Part shown: in pieces, positions 47,325 to 56,971 of the stretch
How the letters are laid out: each line of letters starts with the position of its first letter
How positions within the stretch are numbered: position 1 is the stretch's first letter
Source: Nocardiopsis sp. JB363
GTDB lineage: Bacteria; Actinomycetota; Actinomycetes; Streptosporangiales; Streptosporangiaceae
Direction of reading: 5' to 3'
Length of the DNA: 64,000 nt
Assembly: GCF_900143625.1 (NCBI RefSeq)
Contig: NZ_FRFF01000125.1
Location: 1-64,000 of the forward strand
The notes under the pieces: model-generated
The model's database searches: none
What the model saw: the letters and a program-made list of their open reading frames with translations, nothing else
What the model was told of the DNA's origin: nothing
Made by a program: the position numbers and the translations under genes

Positions 47325-48809
47325 CTAACGGACCCAGGCCTCGCCCAGGCGCGGCAGGTCCACCGGGGCTGGGGCGCTGAAGGGCAGCACACCGTTGACC
47401 GGCAACGTGTTGTCGGCGAGGAACTCCACGCCGTGCGCGCCCGCCGCCGACAGTTCGGCCACCGAGTCCCAGTTGATGTTCTCCATCGTGTCGTCCGGCG
47501 TGTGGTAATACGGGTCGAACATCTCGCCCTCGTCACCGCCGTACCACTCGACCTGCTCTTCGGACTTGATGCCGTCGGCGCCGGAGAACAGACCACCGGA
47601 CGGGATCCCCGCCTGCATGAAGGCCGAGTAGTCGCTGCGCCCGCTCAGCACGCCGGGCTCGCTGACCTGGTCCTGACCCTCGAAGTAGTCCTCGAAGACC
47701 TTGGAGATCGCACCGGAGCCGGACGGGGCACCGCCGGATTCGGGCAGGTCCATACGGCCGTCCAGCACGAAGCGGCCGTAGTTGTGTGAGCCGATCATGT
47801 CGAAGTTCAGGTAGAGGGCGACGTCGTCGACCTCCTGCTCGGACAGGCTCGCGACGTACTCGTTGGAGCCGACCAGGCCGGACTCCTCGGTGCCCCAGAA
47901 GGCGAAGCGGACCTTGTTGTTCGGGTCCTCCTTCTCGGCCAGGCGCAGGGCGGTCTCCAGGACGAAGGCGACGCCGCTGCCGTTGTCGTTGATGCCCGGG
48001 CCCTCTTCGACGCTGTCCAGGTGGCCGCCGACGACCACCACGTTGTCGTCCTTGCCACCGGGGGTCTCGGCCAGAACGTTGTAGGAGCTCTCCTGGCTGA
48101 CCTCCGAGTCCACGGTGACCTGGAGTTCCAGGTCCGAGGCCGCCAACAGGTCCGCGCCGACCAGGCCGGAGACACCGATGGCCGGGATGCCGGACGACTC
48201 CCCGACGGTGCCGAGGAAGACCTCGTCCTCGTTGTTGACGACCACGGCCGCGGCGGCCCCGGCGTCGGCGGAGTTCTGCACCTTGTCACCGAACGGGCAG
48301 GAGCCGCGGACCGTGATGGCGATGGCGCCCTCGGGGAAGTCGGCGAAGTCGTCGGGGGAGCAGCCGCTCTCCTCGCTGTCGGGGTTGACCGCGATGGCCG
48401 GGGCGGTCACGTCACCGGGGCCGGAGTAGCTCATGGTGACGTAGTCCTCGTCGAGCTCGTACCGGCGCTCGTCCGGGGCGTTCTGGGCGAGCACCGCGGG
48501 GGTGTTCTCCCGCCAGGCCTCGTATTCGTACTCGTGGCGGTAGGGCTCGTAGCCGGCGCGTTCGAGCTGGTCCTCGATGTAGAGGGCCGCGACGTCGTAG
48601 CCGGGGGTGCCACTGGCCCGGTTTCCGCCGTTGTACTCGGCGATGGTGTCGAGGTTGGTCAGGTGGGCCTCGATCGCCTCGGCGGTCACCGACTCGGAGA
48701 GGGGCATTTCGTTGGCGTGGGCCGGGCCGCTCGCCAGGGTGCCCGCGGTGAGGCACAGGGCGGCCAGACCCGCGGTGGCGGCTCTGTGCCGTTGATGGTT
48801 CGGACGCAC
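47325..48809 (-). CDS. Secreted M28 zinc aminopeptidase with PA domain
   Basis: 494 residues from the GTG at 48809 (GGAGGAA 6 nt upstream). A signal peptide covers about residues 1-32 (AATAGLAALCLTAGTLASG then AHA cleavage region). A PA insert domain lies at about residues 140-235, with Cys pair ESGCS and GSCPFGDK. The M28 zinc ligands are visible: His and Asp in VVVGGHLDSVEEGPGINDNGSG, the catalytic Glu pair in WGTEESGL, Asp in LNFDMIGS, and His in YYHTPDDT. Resembles Streptomyces griseus-type leucine aminopeptidases with a PA insert. It scavenges peptides outside the cell. Confidence 0.94.
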   Translation of the reverse strand: MRPNHQRHRAATAGLAALCLTAGTLASGPAHANEMPLSESVTAEAIEAHLTNLDTIAEYNGGNRASGTPGYDVAALYIEDQLERAGYEPYRHEYEYEAWRENTPAVLAQNAPDERRYELDEDYVTMSYSGPGDVTAPAIAVNPDSEESGCSPDDFADFPEGAIAITVRGSCPFGDKVQNSADAGAAAAVVVNNEDEVFLGTVGESSGIPAIGVSGLVGADLLAASDLELQVTVDSEVSQESSYNVLAETPGGKDDNVVVVGGHLDSVEEGPGINDNGSGVAFVLETALRLAEKEDPNNKVRFAFWGTEESGLVGSNEYVASLSEQEVDDVALYLNFDMIGSHNYGRFVLDGRMDLPESGGAPSGSGAISKVFEDYFEGQDQVSEPGVLSGRSDYSAFMQAGIPSGGLFSGADGIKSEEQVEWYGGDEGEMFDPYYHTPDDTMENINWDSVAELSAAGAHGVEFLADNTLPVNGVLPFSAPAPVDLPRLGEAWVR

Positions 48810-49062
48810 GATGCTTCCTCCGGTGTACGGGGGTCCATCGAACCGTGGTGTGGGGGATGGACTCTTGGGGCGGGCGAGGTACCGGAGAAGCCTCGCACCG
48901 CTGGGGTCCGGCGGCAAGGGTGGGCACACGACATTGCCACAATCAGCCACAGGCCTGACACGTTGATGGACACTGTGGTTGGATGGTCGACCCGTTTCGA
49001 CCGGATCGTCTTGATCGCTGAGCCAGGATGATGGCAGGGGCGAGCGCCTACCAGAGCGCCTG

Positions 49063-49728
49063 CTACCGGCCCTCGTCCTGGTGTTTGCGCTGCCGATACT
49101 CGACGCCGACGCCGCCCATCACCGCGATCCCGCGGATGTGCACGATCGGGGCGCCCGGCTCCACCACGCTGGGGGTGTTCCCCTCGATCCCGAAGCCGCC
49201 CATGATCGGAAGGCCGTGCACGCGCACCTGGATGTCGTCGGGAACGATGATCCCGATGCCGCCCATGGCCGTGCCGATCCAGATGGTCGTCTCGCGTTGG
49301 GTGAACCTGGCCTCGCGCAGGTCGAGTTCGATACCGCCCATCACCGCCACGGCGGTGAACGAGCCCGGGACGATCCAGCTCCCGGACCGGTCGGCCCCGC
49401 CCATGAGGACCAGCGCGGCGCGGCTGCTGGGCGGCATGTCCACGATCCGGCCCGCACCGTAGACGGGACGGGGCGAACGGAAGTCGCTGGGGGCCGGCAT
49501 CGGCGCCGCGCCGGTGTCCGGCAGGTCCCGGGTGATGGGGACGAGTTCGCCGAGGGTCTTGGCGCGGTAGACCGCGTCCAGACGATCCCCGTGCTCGTCG
49601 GGGTCCAGGCGGCCCTCGGCCAGGGCCTCCCGGAGACGGTGTGCGACGGAGTCACGGTCGGCGTCCGACGCCCGCATCCGTGCGTTGTCGTTCTCGTGGG
49701 GGGTGAGTTCGCTCATCTTGTCCACCAT
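49063..49728 (-). CDS. DUF1707 domain protein with LiaF-like C-terminus
   Basis: 221 residues; an ATG at 49716 is an equally possible start. Residues about 17-70 are the DUF1707 domain (MRASDADRDSVAHRLREALAEGRLDPDEHGDRL), a short helical domain common at the N-terminus of actinobacterial envelope-stress proteins. The C-terminal half is a repeated beta-structure with MGG turns (VAVMGGIELDLREA, AMGGIGIIVPDDI, PIMGGFGIEG), like the cell-wall-active antibiotic response domain of LiaF/VraT. No membrane segment. It lies next to, but apart from, the two-component/ABC operon and may belong to the same envelope response. Confidence 0.85.
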   Translation of the reverse strand: MVDKMSELTPHENDNARMRASDADRDSVAHRLREALAEGRLDPDEHGDRLDAVYRAKTLGELVPITRDLPDTGAAPMPAPSDFRSPRPVYGAGRIVDMPPSSRAALVLMGGADRSGSWIVPGSFTAVAVMGGIELDLREARFTQRETTIWIGTAMGGIGIIVPDDIQVRVHGLPIMGGFGIEGNTPSVVEPGAPIVHIRGIAVMGGVGVEYRQRKHQDEGR

Positions 49729-49794
49729 AGTTCGATTGTTCCGCTGGTACGCGGATCCGGTATCCGGGAAAGCCCCTGAGGGGGCCCTGAGATC

Positions 49795-50433
49795 TCACTT
49801 TTCGGGGAGCAACCCGCGACGCAGCGCCTGCGAGACCGCCGCGGTCCGGTCGCCTACCCCCAGTTTCTCGTACGCCCGCATCAAGTGGGTTTTGACGGTG
49901 GTGGCGCTGATGTGCAGGGCCCGTCCGATCGCTGCGTTGGTGCGCCCCTCCGCCGCCAACCGCAGCACCTCCACCTCGCGTGGTGAGAGCACCGCCGGCT
50001 TCTCCGGTTCGGGTTTCCGCCGTACCCGGGAGAGCAGCTTCCCGGCCAGGCGTCCACTGAGCACCGTCTCGCCGCGGGCCGCGGACCGCACCGCGTCGGC
50101 CAGTTCCGCGCTCGGGGTGTCCTTGAGCAGGTAGCCGGTGGCACCCGCTTCGACCGCGCGCAGGATGTCGGAGTCGGTGTCATAGGTGGTGAGCACCAGC
50201 ACGTGGACGCCGGGGTGGTCGGCACGGATCCGTTCGGTGGCCTCCGCCCCGTCGCCGCCGGGCATGCGCAGGTCCATCAGGACCACGTCGGGTTCCAGGG
50301 CGGCCACCCGGGCGACCGCCTCGGGTCCCGAACCGGCCTCGCCGACGATGTCCAGGTCGGGTTCGGAACTGAGCATGCCGCGAATGCCCTCGCGGACCAC
50401 GGGGTGGTCGTCCACCAGCAGGACACGGATCAT
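49795..50433 (-). CDS. NarL/LuxR-type response regulator of ABC operon
   Basis: 212 residues from the ATG at 50433, decided by AAGGAGAAGG about 8 nt upstream. Receiver domain with acidic pocket (LLVDDHPVVREGIRGML), phospho-Asp in VVLMDLRMPGGDG near residue 53, and Lys in YLLKDTPSAELADAV. LuxR helix-turn-helix: LSPREVEVLRLAAEG and NAAIGRALHISATTVKTHL. It is the last gene of the operon ABC ATPase-permease-kinase-regulator. Confidence 0.93.
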   Translation of the reverse strand: MIRVLLVDDHPVVREGIRGMLSSEPDLDIVGEAGSGPEAVARVAALEPDVVLMDLRMPGGDGAEATERIRADHPGVHVLVLTTYDTDSDILRAVEAGATGYLLKDTPSAELADAVRSAARGETVLSGRLAGKLLSRVRRKPEPEKPAVLSPREVEVLRLAAEGRTNAAIGRALHISATTVKTHLMRAYEKLGVGDRTAAVSQALRRGLLPEK

Positions 50434-50459
50434 GGTGCGGCCCTTCTCCTTCGGTCCGG

Positions 50460-51758
50460 TCACGCGCCCGGACCATCGTTCGTATCGTCGTTCGCGTCGT
50501 CCCGGGGGTCGTCGCGAGGGATGGTGAGACGGACGGTGGTGCCCCTGCCCGGCTCACTGTCCAGGTCCAGGATCCCGCCGACCGCCTCGGCCCGATTGCG
50601 CATGTTCGCCAACCCGTTGCCATCGGAGGAGCGCGAGGTGTCGAAACCTGCACCGTCGTCGGCAACGGTCAGGGCGACACCGACGTCGGTGTAGGCGAGG
50701 GTGACCCGGGCGCTCCCGGCCCCGGCGTGCTTGCGGACGTTGGCCAGGGCCTCCTGAGCGGTGCGCAGCAGACACACCCGCAGGTCGTTGGAGAGTTCCT
50801 CGGGGACGCCCGTGACCGTCGCGGTCACCTCGATGCCCAGCTCCCGACCGAGCCGTTCCCCGATCCGGGCGAGCGCCCCGTCCAGATCGTCCTCCACCGT
50901 GACCGCCTGTCGGGCGGCGACCATCGCGCGCGCCTCGGCCAGGTTCTCGGCGGCGGTCTCGCGCATCAACGCCAGGTGGCGACGGGCGGTCGCGGGGTCG
51001 GTGTCCAGCTCCGACTCCACCGCCTGGGTCAGGGTGATGATGCTGGTGAAGCCCTGGGCGAGGGTGTCGTGCAGTTCCCGGGCCAACCGTTCGCGTTCGG
51101 TCATCGCCCCCGCCTCCTCGGACAGCCGGGCGGCCTCCCGGCGGCTGCTGCTCAGTTGTTCGATGAGCTCGAATCGTTCGGCGCTCTGGAAGATGATGCG
51201 TTCGATCCAGCCGCTGAACCACAGGGCGTACCCCAGGATCGCCCCGTTGATCAGCAGGGAGATTCCGACGAACTCCCAGTCCTTCCGACCCAGCAGACCC
51301 GCCAACAGAGAGGGACACAGCAACAGCACGGCCAGGGTGGGCACGGCGTACGTGCTGCCCACGGTCATGAACAACGCCGGGGCGATCGCGACCAGCGAGA
51401 TCATCAGGGTGGGGTTGAGGATGACCGCGGGCAGGGCCGGAAGCAGGAACAGCAGCATCAGACCCAGCGACCGCCGGTTTCCGGGCAGGTCGCTGTCGAC
51501 GCTGAGCACGGGGCGGGCGAACACGAAGTACACCACGAGGACCGTGGCCATCAGTGCCGCCGTCGCCCATCGCCACCGCTCCGGCCCACTGATCAGCGCG
51601 AGCGCGATCATGGCGAGCATCGCGACGGTGAAGGTGAGATGCCACCATCGGCCCAGATCCCACGCGTGCCACTCGACCGAGGGGCGGGTCTTGCGGCGCC
51701 GGGATCCGGACCCCGGGGCGGCGGTGCCCTCGACGTCCTCCGGGCCCGGATCCGTCAT
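50460..51758 (-). CDS. Sensor histidine kinase of ABC operon
   Basis: 432 residues from ATG 51758; GTGs at 51761 and 51767 are in frame too. Six or so membrane segments cover about residues 35-190 without a large external loop. The HisKA_3 box RERLARELHDTLAQGFTSII carries the phospho-His, with HATPase N-box TAQEALANVRKHA and GNGLANMRNRAEAVGG. The end is a Asp-rich tail. The gene begins at the stop of the permease gene (GTGA region) and lies 26 bp before the regulator, so the exporter and its sensor are one unit. Confidence 0.9.
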   Translation of the reverse strand: MTDPGPEDVEGTAAPGSGSRRRKTRPSVEWHAWDLGRWWHLTFTVAMLAMIALALISGPERWRWATAALMATVLVVYFVFARPVLSVDSDLPGNRRSLGLMLLFLLPALPAVILNPTLMISLVAIAPALFMTVGSTYAVPTLAVLLLCPSLLAGLLGRKDWEFVGISLLINGAILGYALWFSGWIERIIFQSAERFELIEQLSSSRREAARLSEEAGAMTERERLARELHDTLAQGFTSIITLTQAVESELDTDPATARRHLALMRETAAENLAEARAMVAARQAVTVEDDLDGALARIGERLGRELGIEVTATVTGVPEELSNDLRVCLLRTAQEALANVRKHAGAGSARVTLAYTDVGVALTVADDGAGFDTSRSSDGNGLANMRNRAEAVGGILDLDSEPGRGTTVRLTIPRDDPRDDANDDTNDGPGA

Positions 51759-51763
51759 CACGT

Positions 51764-52630
51764 TCACCCGTCCTTGCGCGTCTTCCAACGAAACGTCGTC
51801 AGTGTCACGGCCAAGCCCACCACACACCAGATCCCCAGTGCCAGGGCGACCATGGGCAGGTCCCAGGCCCCCGAGGGTTCGAGAGCGGCCATGGCCTCGG
51901 GGAAGAACGCGGCGCGCATGCCCTGGGCCATCCACAGCAACGGGAAGAGGGAGGCGAGGTTCAGCAGCCATTCCGGCAGGGCCATCACCGGCACGAAGAT
52001 GCCCGAGACGAACTGCAGGATGAGGAACGGGAAGGTGACCACGGCCGACGCCGCCTGCGGGGTGCGGGCCATCGAGCTCACCGCGATACCGAGCAGCGAA
52101 CAGGCGACGGTGCCCAGGACGAACACCCACGCCATGGTCGCCCACGCCCCCACGGTGGTGGGCAGGGTGGCGTCGAAGAACAGGCGGGCCACCCCCAGGA
52201 GCAGCACCACCTGTCCCAGGGCGAGGAACAGCACCAGGATGGTCTTGCCGACGAAGTAGGCGCTGGCCGGCATCGGGGTGCCGCGCAGTCGCCGCAGCAT
52301 TCCGTAATCGCGTTCGGTGGCGATCGAGACGCCCAGGGTCTGGAAGCTGACCGACATCAGACCCATGGCCATGAGGCCGGGCAGGAAGTAGTCGACGGCG
52401 GGCATCCCCATGTCGAACATCCCGCCCATGACCGTCGCGAACAGGGTCAGGATGACCGCGGGCAGGGCGAAGGTGAACAGGACCCCCTCCCACTCGCGGG
52501 AGAAGGTGCGGATCTCCACCCATCCCTGGGACAGACCCAGGCGCAGCGCGCCGGGCGGGCGCCCCCGGGAAGGCGGTGAAGGAAGGGCGGTCGCGGTCGT
52601 GGTGGTCGGATCGGTCGTCCAGGTGTTCAT
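51764..52630 (-). CDS. ABC-2 type exporter permease
   Basis: 288 residues, six membrane segments with the ABC-2 pattern: LFTFALPAVILTLFATVMGG, GLMAMGLMSVSFQTLGVSIA then ERDYGMLRRLRGTPMP (coupling helix), and SMARTPQAASAVVTFPFLIL, typical of DrrB/YhgE-type drug exporters. The start overlaps the ATPase stop by 4 nt (ATGA). Confidence 0.9.
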   Translation of the reverse strand: MNTWTTDPTTTTATALPSPPSRGRPPGALRLGLSQGWVEIRTFSREWEGVLFTFALPAVILTLFATVMGGMFDMGMPAVDYFLPGLMAMGLMSVSFQTLGVSIATERDYGMLRRLRGTPMPASAYFVGKTILVLFLALGQVVLLLGVARLFFDATLPTTVGAWATMAWVFVLGTVACSLLGIAVSSMARTPQAASAVVTFPFLILQFVSGIFVPVMALPEWLLNLASLFPLLWMAQGMRAAFFPEAMAALEPSGAWDLPMVALALGIWCVVGLAVTLTTFRWKTRKDG

Positions 52631-53493
52631 ACCGGGGCCTCCTCGGCCACGTGGTCGTCGTTGATCATGCCGAGGTAGACCTCTTCCAGGGTGGGGCGGT
52701 GCACGCTCAGTTCCGGGATCTCACCGACGAAACGGCCGGCCATTTCCGCGACCGCCCGGGTGGGTTCGTCGGTGCGGACCTCCCGACGTTCGCCCTCCTC
52801 TCGCCAGCTCACGGTGGCCTGGCGCGAGGCGCGCCCGTCGAGAGCGGCGGGGGTGTCGATCGCCCGGATACGGCCGTGCGCGATCACGCACACCCGGTCG
52901 GCCAGCGCCTCGGCCTCCTCCAGGTAGTGGGTGGTGAGCACGATGGTGGTCCCACCGGCGGCCAGGGACCGGATCAGCTCCCAGAACTCCCGTCGCGCCT
53001 TGGGATCGAAACCGGTGGTGGGCTCGTCCAAGAAGAGGAGTTCGGGGCGGCCGACGATGCCCAGGGCCACGTCCAGGCGGCGCAGTTGCCCGCCGGAGAG
53101 GGACTCGGCGAGTTCCTTGGACTTGTGCGTCAACCCGACCCGTTCGATGACCTCGTCGGGGTCGTCGGCCAGGGGGTAGTAGCCGGCGAAGTGCCGCACG
53201 ACATCGCGTACCGGCAGCTTCGGGACCAGGGTCTCCTTCTGCCAGACGACACCGACCCGTGCGCGCCACGCGCGCCCCGCCCGGCCGGGGTCCTCGCCCA
53301 GCACCCGGACCTCGCCGCCGTCACGCCCGCGGAACCCCTCCAGGATCTCGACGGTGGTGGACTTGCCCGCGCCGTTGGGGCCCAACAGCGCGAAGATCTC
53401 GCCGCGCTCGATGTCCAGGTCGATGCCGGCGACGGCGTCGGTGGCGCCATATCGCTTTCGGAGGTCGGTGACCTCGATGACCGTGTCTCTCAT
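52627..53493 (-). CDS. ABC exporter ATP-binding protein (DrrA-like)
   Basis: 288 residues. Walker A GPNGAGKST (about residues 39-47), Q-loop VVWQKETLVPKLPV, signature LSGGQLRRLDVALG, Walker B LLFLDEPTTGFDPKARR and H-loop IVLTTHYLEEAE. The last 80 residues form the DUF4162-like tail common in DrrA/CcmA-type drug exporters (VRTDEPTRAVAEMAG, HRPTLEEVYLGM). First gene of a four-gene operon with a permease and a two-component system; such loops usually respond to the exported compound. Confidence 0.93.
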   Translation of the reverse strand: MRDTVIEVTDLRKRYGATDAVAGIDLDIERGEIFALLGPNGAGKSTTVEILEGFRGRDGGEVRVLGEDPGRAGRAWRARVGVVWQKETLVPKLPVRDVVRHFAGYYPLADDPDEVIERVGLTHKSKELAESLSGGQLRRLDVALGIVGRPELLFLDEPTTGFDPKARREFWELIRSLAAGGTTIVLTTHYLEEAEALADRVCVIAHGRIRAIDTPAALDGRASRQATVSWREEGERREVRTDEPTRAVAEMAGRFVGEIPELSVHRPTLEEVYLGMINDDHVAEEAPV

Positions 53494-53612
53494 GCCCCGA
53501 GCTTCCCCCGGCGCCGGGCGACGAGGTATCCACCACGAAGACGAGCCCGTGTCCTCCGGTGGGAGGACAACGGGCTCAGGGTCTCAAGGCCGCCCCTCAG
53601 GGACGGGACGGT

Positions 53613-54290
53613 TCAGAACAGGCGGAGGGTGTCGGGTTCGATGCCGCGTAGTTCGTCGTAGTCCAGGACCACGCACGAGATCCCGCGGTCCTCGGCCAGC
53701 ACCTTGGCCTGGGGCTTGATCTCCTGGGCGGCGAACACACCGGTGACCGGGGCCAGGGACGGGTCCCGATTGAGCAGCTCCAGGTAGCGGGTGAGCTGTT
53801 CGACCCCGTCGATGTCGCCGCGTCGCTTCAGCTCCACCGCGACGGTCCTGCTCGCGCCGTCGCGGCACAGGATGTCCACCGGACCGATCGCGGTGGGGTA
53901 CTCGCGGCGGATGAGCGTGTAGCCCTCGCCGAGCGTGGTGATGTGCTCGGCCAGCAGCTCCTGAAGGTGCGCCTCGACCCCGTCCTTCTGCAATCCGGGG
54001 TCCTTGCCGAGTTCGTGTGAGGAGTCGTGCATGATCTCCTCCATCGTCAGCACGAGCTTCTCACCGGACTTGTCGTGAGTCACCGTCCAAACGTCCGGGC
54101 CGTCCTCGACGGTCTCCTCCCGCAGCTTGCACGGTGGATTCATCCAGTTCAGCGGCTTGAACGCCCGATCGTCGGCGTGAATGGACACGCTCCCGTCCGC
54201 CTTGATGAGGATCAGGCGGGGAGCCATGGGCAGGTGGGCGGTGAGCCGGCCGGCATAGTCGACGCTGCACCGCGCGATGACGAGACGCAC
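53613..54290 (-). CDS. nucS: Mismatch-specific endonuclease NucS (EndoMS)
   Basis: 225 residues from GTG, with a -10-like TAACGT 8 nt upstream suggesting a leaderless mRNA. NucS cuts both strands at G-T, G-G and T-T mismatches and replaces MutS-MutL in actinobacteria. N-terminal dimerisation domain with [16 protein letters not shown]; the C-terminal RecB-like nuclease has [32 protein letters not shown] (catalytic Asp, Glu and Lys), and a terminal DTLRLF, the sliding-clamp-binding tail. Confidence 0.95.
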   Translation of the reverse strand: MRLVIARCSVDYAGRLTAHLPMAPRLILIKADGSVSIHADDRAFKPLNWMNPPCKLREETVEDGPDVWTVTHDKSGEKLVLTMEEIMHDSSHELGKDPGLQKDGVEAHLQELLAEHITTLGEGYTLIRREYPTAIGPVDILCRDGASRTVAVELKRRGDIDGVEQLTRYLELLNRDPSLAPVTGVFAAQEIKPQAKVLAEDRGISCVVLDYDELRGIEPDTLRLF

Positions 54291-54396
54291 GGGACGTCAC
54301 GTTACCGCTTCCGGTGGGCTCTCGGGACGGTTCGGGGCGTTCCGGTACGGAACCGAAGGCCCCCTGTCCCCGGCACCGGAGGTCTAGGCTGACCGG

Positions 54397-55608
54397 ATGC
54401 TCGTGCGCAATCGTTGGGTCATCCTGTCCATCAGCATGGTCGCGCAGGTGGCGAGTGTCTCGGCGATCTTCGGGATCCCGGTGGTCCTACCACGGTTGCG
54501 CGAGGACTTCGGGGTGAGCACCGCCCAGGCCGGCGTGCTGGCGGGCCTGCCGTCCTTCGGGCTGCTGCTCACCCTGCTGATCTGGGGCTTGGTCATCGAC
54601 CGGGTGGGGGAGCGCGGCACCATGGCGCTCAGCCTGACCCTGACCGCGGGCGCGCTCGGACTGTTGTGGGTGGCGCCCGGGCTGTGGTCCGTGGCGGCCG
54701 TGTTCCTGCTGTTGGGCGCGGTCGGCGGCCCCGTCAACGCCGCCAGTGGTCGACTGGTGCTCACCTGGTTCGCGGCGAACGAACGTGGACTGGCGATGGG
54801 CATCCGACAGTCGGGGCTGCCCGTGGGGGTGGGGCTGTCCGCGCTGGTGCTGCCCGCCGCGGCGGAGGCCTGGGGGTTCGTGGGGGCCATGACCCTGCCG
54901 GCGCTGCTCGCCCTGGCGGCCGTGCCCCTGGTCCTGGCCATGCCGACGGAACCACCCCGGACCGAACCATCGCGACGCACCCCCGCACCCGGGCAGAAGG
55001 GTGCCGGCGCCCCGCCTCGTTCGCCCTACCGTGAGTGGACGATCTGGCGGGTGCACGGCGTGAGCATGCTCCTGGGCGTCCCCCAGGTCACGTTGATGAC
55101 CTACGCCGTTCTCTACCTCGTGCAGGAACAGGGCTGGGGTCCGCCCGCCGCGGGCGCCGTGATCGCCGCCGCGCAGGTGCCGGGCGCGGTGGGCCGTCTG
55201 GTCCTGGGCGCGGTATCCGATCGCAGCGGTGCACGCATGCGGCCCGTCCGGGCCCTGGCGGTCTCCGGCTCCCTCGTCCTCCTCCTGCTCACGCTGCTGC
55301 CGGCGGCCTGGCCGTGGAGCGCGGTGCCGCTGGTGCTCGTCTGCCTGGTCCTCACCATGTGGCACAACGGACTGACCTTCACCGCGGTGGCGGAGATCGC
55401 CGGGACCGCGTGGGCGGGTCGGGCGCTCGCGGTGCAGAACTGGCTCCAGGCGATCAGCACCACGCTCACGCCGCTGCTCATGGCCGCGGTCATCACGGTG
55501 GCCGGCCTGCCCTGGGTGTTCGCGGTGAGCGCGGTGTTCGCGGCGGCGGCGATCGCGGTGGTTCCGTCCGAGCGCCGTCCCGACCCCGGCGGTGCTACCA
55601 GCGGGTAG
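54397..55608 (+). CDS. MFS transporter
   Basis: 403 residues with 12 membrane segments in two halves separated by a charged loop at about residues 185-210 (PTEPPRTEPSRRTPAPGQKG). The first-half loop has LIDRVGERG-like IDRVGERGTMALS, the MFS A-motif region, and FAANERGLAMGIRQSGLPVG in the middle, reminiscent of NNP/CynX or oxalate-formate-type members. The ATG is preceded by a -10-like TAGGCT with 6 nt spacing and no ribosome site (candidate leaderless). Substrate unknown. Confidence 0.88.
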   Translation: MLVRNRWVILSISMVAQVASVSAIFGIPVVLPRLREDFGVSTAQAGVLAGLPSFGLLLTLLIWGLVIDRVGERGTMALSLTLTAGALGLLWVAPGLWSVAAVFLLLGAVGGPVNAASGRLVLTWFAANERGLAMGIRQSGLPVGVGLSALVLPAAAEAWGFVGAMTLPALLALAAVPLVLAMPTEPPRTEPSRRTPAPGQKGAGAPPRSPYREWTIWRVHGVSMLLGVPQVTLMTYAVLYLVQEQGWGPPAAGAVIAAAQVPGAVGRLVLGAVSDRSGARMRPVRALAVSGSLVLLLLTLLPAAWPWSAVPLVLVCLVLTMWHNGLTFTAVAEIAGTAWAGRALAVQNWLQAISTTLTPLLMAAVITVAGLPWVFAVSAVFAAAAIAVVPSERRPDPGGATSG

Positions 55609-55664
55609 CAAAGAACGGGTCCCGGTGCGCGGGGTGAGGCGCCAGGGCGTCTAAAGTGGGGCCC

Positions 55665-56876
55665 ATGGTGCAGGAATTCAAGAAGGTCGGCGTCGTTGGA
55701 CTGGGCACGATGGGTGCGGGCATCGCTGAGGTGTTCGCCCGTGCGGGCTTCAACGTCGTCGGAGTCGAGATCGACCAGGCCGCCCTCGACCGCGGCCGAG
55801 GCCATGTGGACAAGTCCCTCTCGCGCGCGGTCGACAAGGGCAAACTCACCGAGGAGGAACGCGCTGGGATCGATGCGCGCTTCACGTTCAGCGCCTCTCG
55901 CGAGGACCTCTCCGACGCGGACTTCGTCGTCGAGGCCGTCCCCGAGCGCATGGACATCAAGCGTGACGTGTTCGGCGACCTCGACCGGATCTGCGCGCCC
56001 GGCACGATCCTGGCGACCAACACGTCCTCGTTGTCCGTCACCGAGATCGCCGCGCTGACCGACCGTCCCGAGAAGGTCGTCGGTCTGCACTTCTTCAACC
56101 CGGCCCCGGTCATGAAGCTGGCCGAGGTCATCACCACGGTCTCCACCGCCGACGAGACCGTCGACGTCGTCACCGAGGTCGCCAAGCGCATCGGCAAGAC
56201 CCCGATCACCGTCGGCGACCGCGGCGGTTTCGTGGCCAACGCGCTGCTGGTGCCCTACATCAACGACGGCATTCGCCTCTACGAGCGGCAGATCGCCACC
56301 CGTGAGGAGATCGACGAGTCCGTCAAGAAGGCCGCGGGCCTGCCGATGGGCCCGCTCACCCTCGCCGACCTGGTCGGTCTGGACGTGTGCCTGGCCGTCA
56401 TGGATGTGCTGTGGGAGGAGTTCCGCGACCCGCGCTACGCCGCCTCCCCGCTGCTGCGTCGCATGGTCGCCGCCGGTCGTCTGGGCCGTAAGAGCGGTCA
56501 GGGCTTCTACAAGGGCAAGGACGACGCCCCGGAGCCGCAGCGCACCGGTCGTCTCGCCCAGATGGTCCGCGAGGAGGAGACCCTCGACCTCGGCGAGATG
56601 CTCATCGCTCCGAAGATCGACGACGCCATGCGCATGATCGGCGACGGTTACGCCTCCGCCAAGGACGTCGACACCGCCATGCGGTTCGGCTGCGGCTACC
56701 CGAAGGGCCCGACCGAGCTCCTGGAGGACCGCGGCGCCGAGTCCGTCATCACCACCCTGGTGTCGATGGGCGAGTACAGCCTCACCACCATCCCGGTGCC
56801 GGCCCCGCTGCTCATGGACCGTCTGCCCGACGCCGAGGAGCCCGAGGGCCACGGAGGCTGTGCCTGCCACGCCTGA
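55665..56876 (+). CDS. 3-Hydroxybutyryl-CoA dehydrogenase
   Basis: 403 residues; a GTG at 55656 is in frame but TAAAGT (55652-55657) ends 7 nt before the ATG at 55665, a candidate leaderless promoter. NAD-binding GLGTMG at residues 12-17, the 3HCDH signature (GGFVANALLVPYINDGIRL) and catalytic His in GLHFFNPAPVMKLAE. A second 3HCDH C-terminal domain follows (residues 290-385), as in the long actinobacterial form. Converts acetoacetyl-CoA/3-hydroxybutyryl-CoA in PHB, butyrate and ethylmalonyl-type pathways. It ends in GHGGCACHA, a His/Cys-rich tail. Confidence 0.94.
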   Translation: MVQEFKKVGVVGLGTMGAGIAEVFARAGFNVVGVEIDQAALDRGRGHVDKSLSRAVDKGKLTEEERAGIDARFTFSASREDLSDADFVVEAVPERMDIKRDVFGDLDRICAPGTILATNTSSLSVTEIAALTDRPEKVVGLHFFNPAPVMKLAEVITTVSTADETVDVVTEVAKRIGKTPITVGDRGGFVANALLVPYINDGIRLYERQIATREEIDESVKKAAGLPMGPLTLADLVGLDVCLAVMDVLWEEFRDPRYAASPLLRRMVAAGRLGRKSGQGFYKGKDDAPEPQRTGRLAQMVREEETLDLGEMLIAPKIDDAMRMIGDGYASAKDVDTAMRFGCGYPKGPTELLEDRGAESVITTLVSMGEYSLTTIPVPAPLLMDRLPDAEEPEGHGGCACHA

Positions 56877-56971
56877 GTGGTGTTCACTCAGCGCCTCCGC
56901 CAGTACTTTGGCCGTCGTCGCACCCGAGGGTGTGATGGCGGCCACTGTCGTTCCTCTTCTACCCTTGAAGG

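Noticed and set aside
48810..48950. Longer M28 peptidase start
   Set aside because: It would put 47 residues before the signal peptide; the GTG at 48809 has a GGAGGAA site and gives a normal signal sequence.
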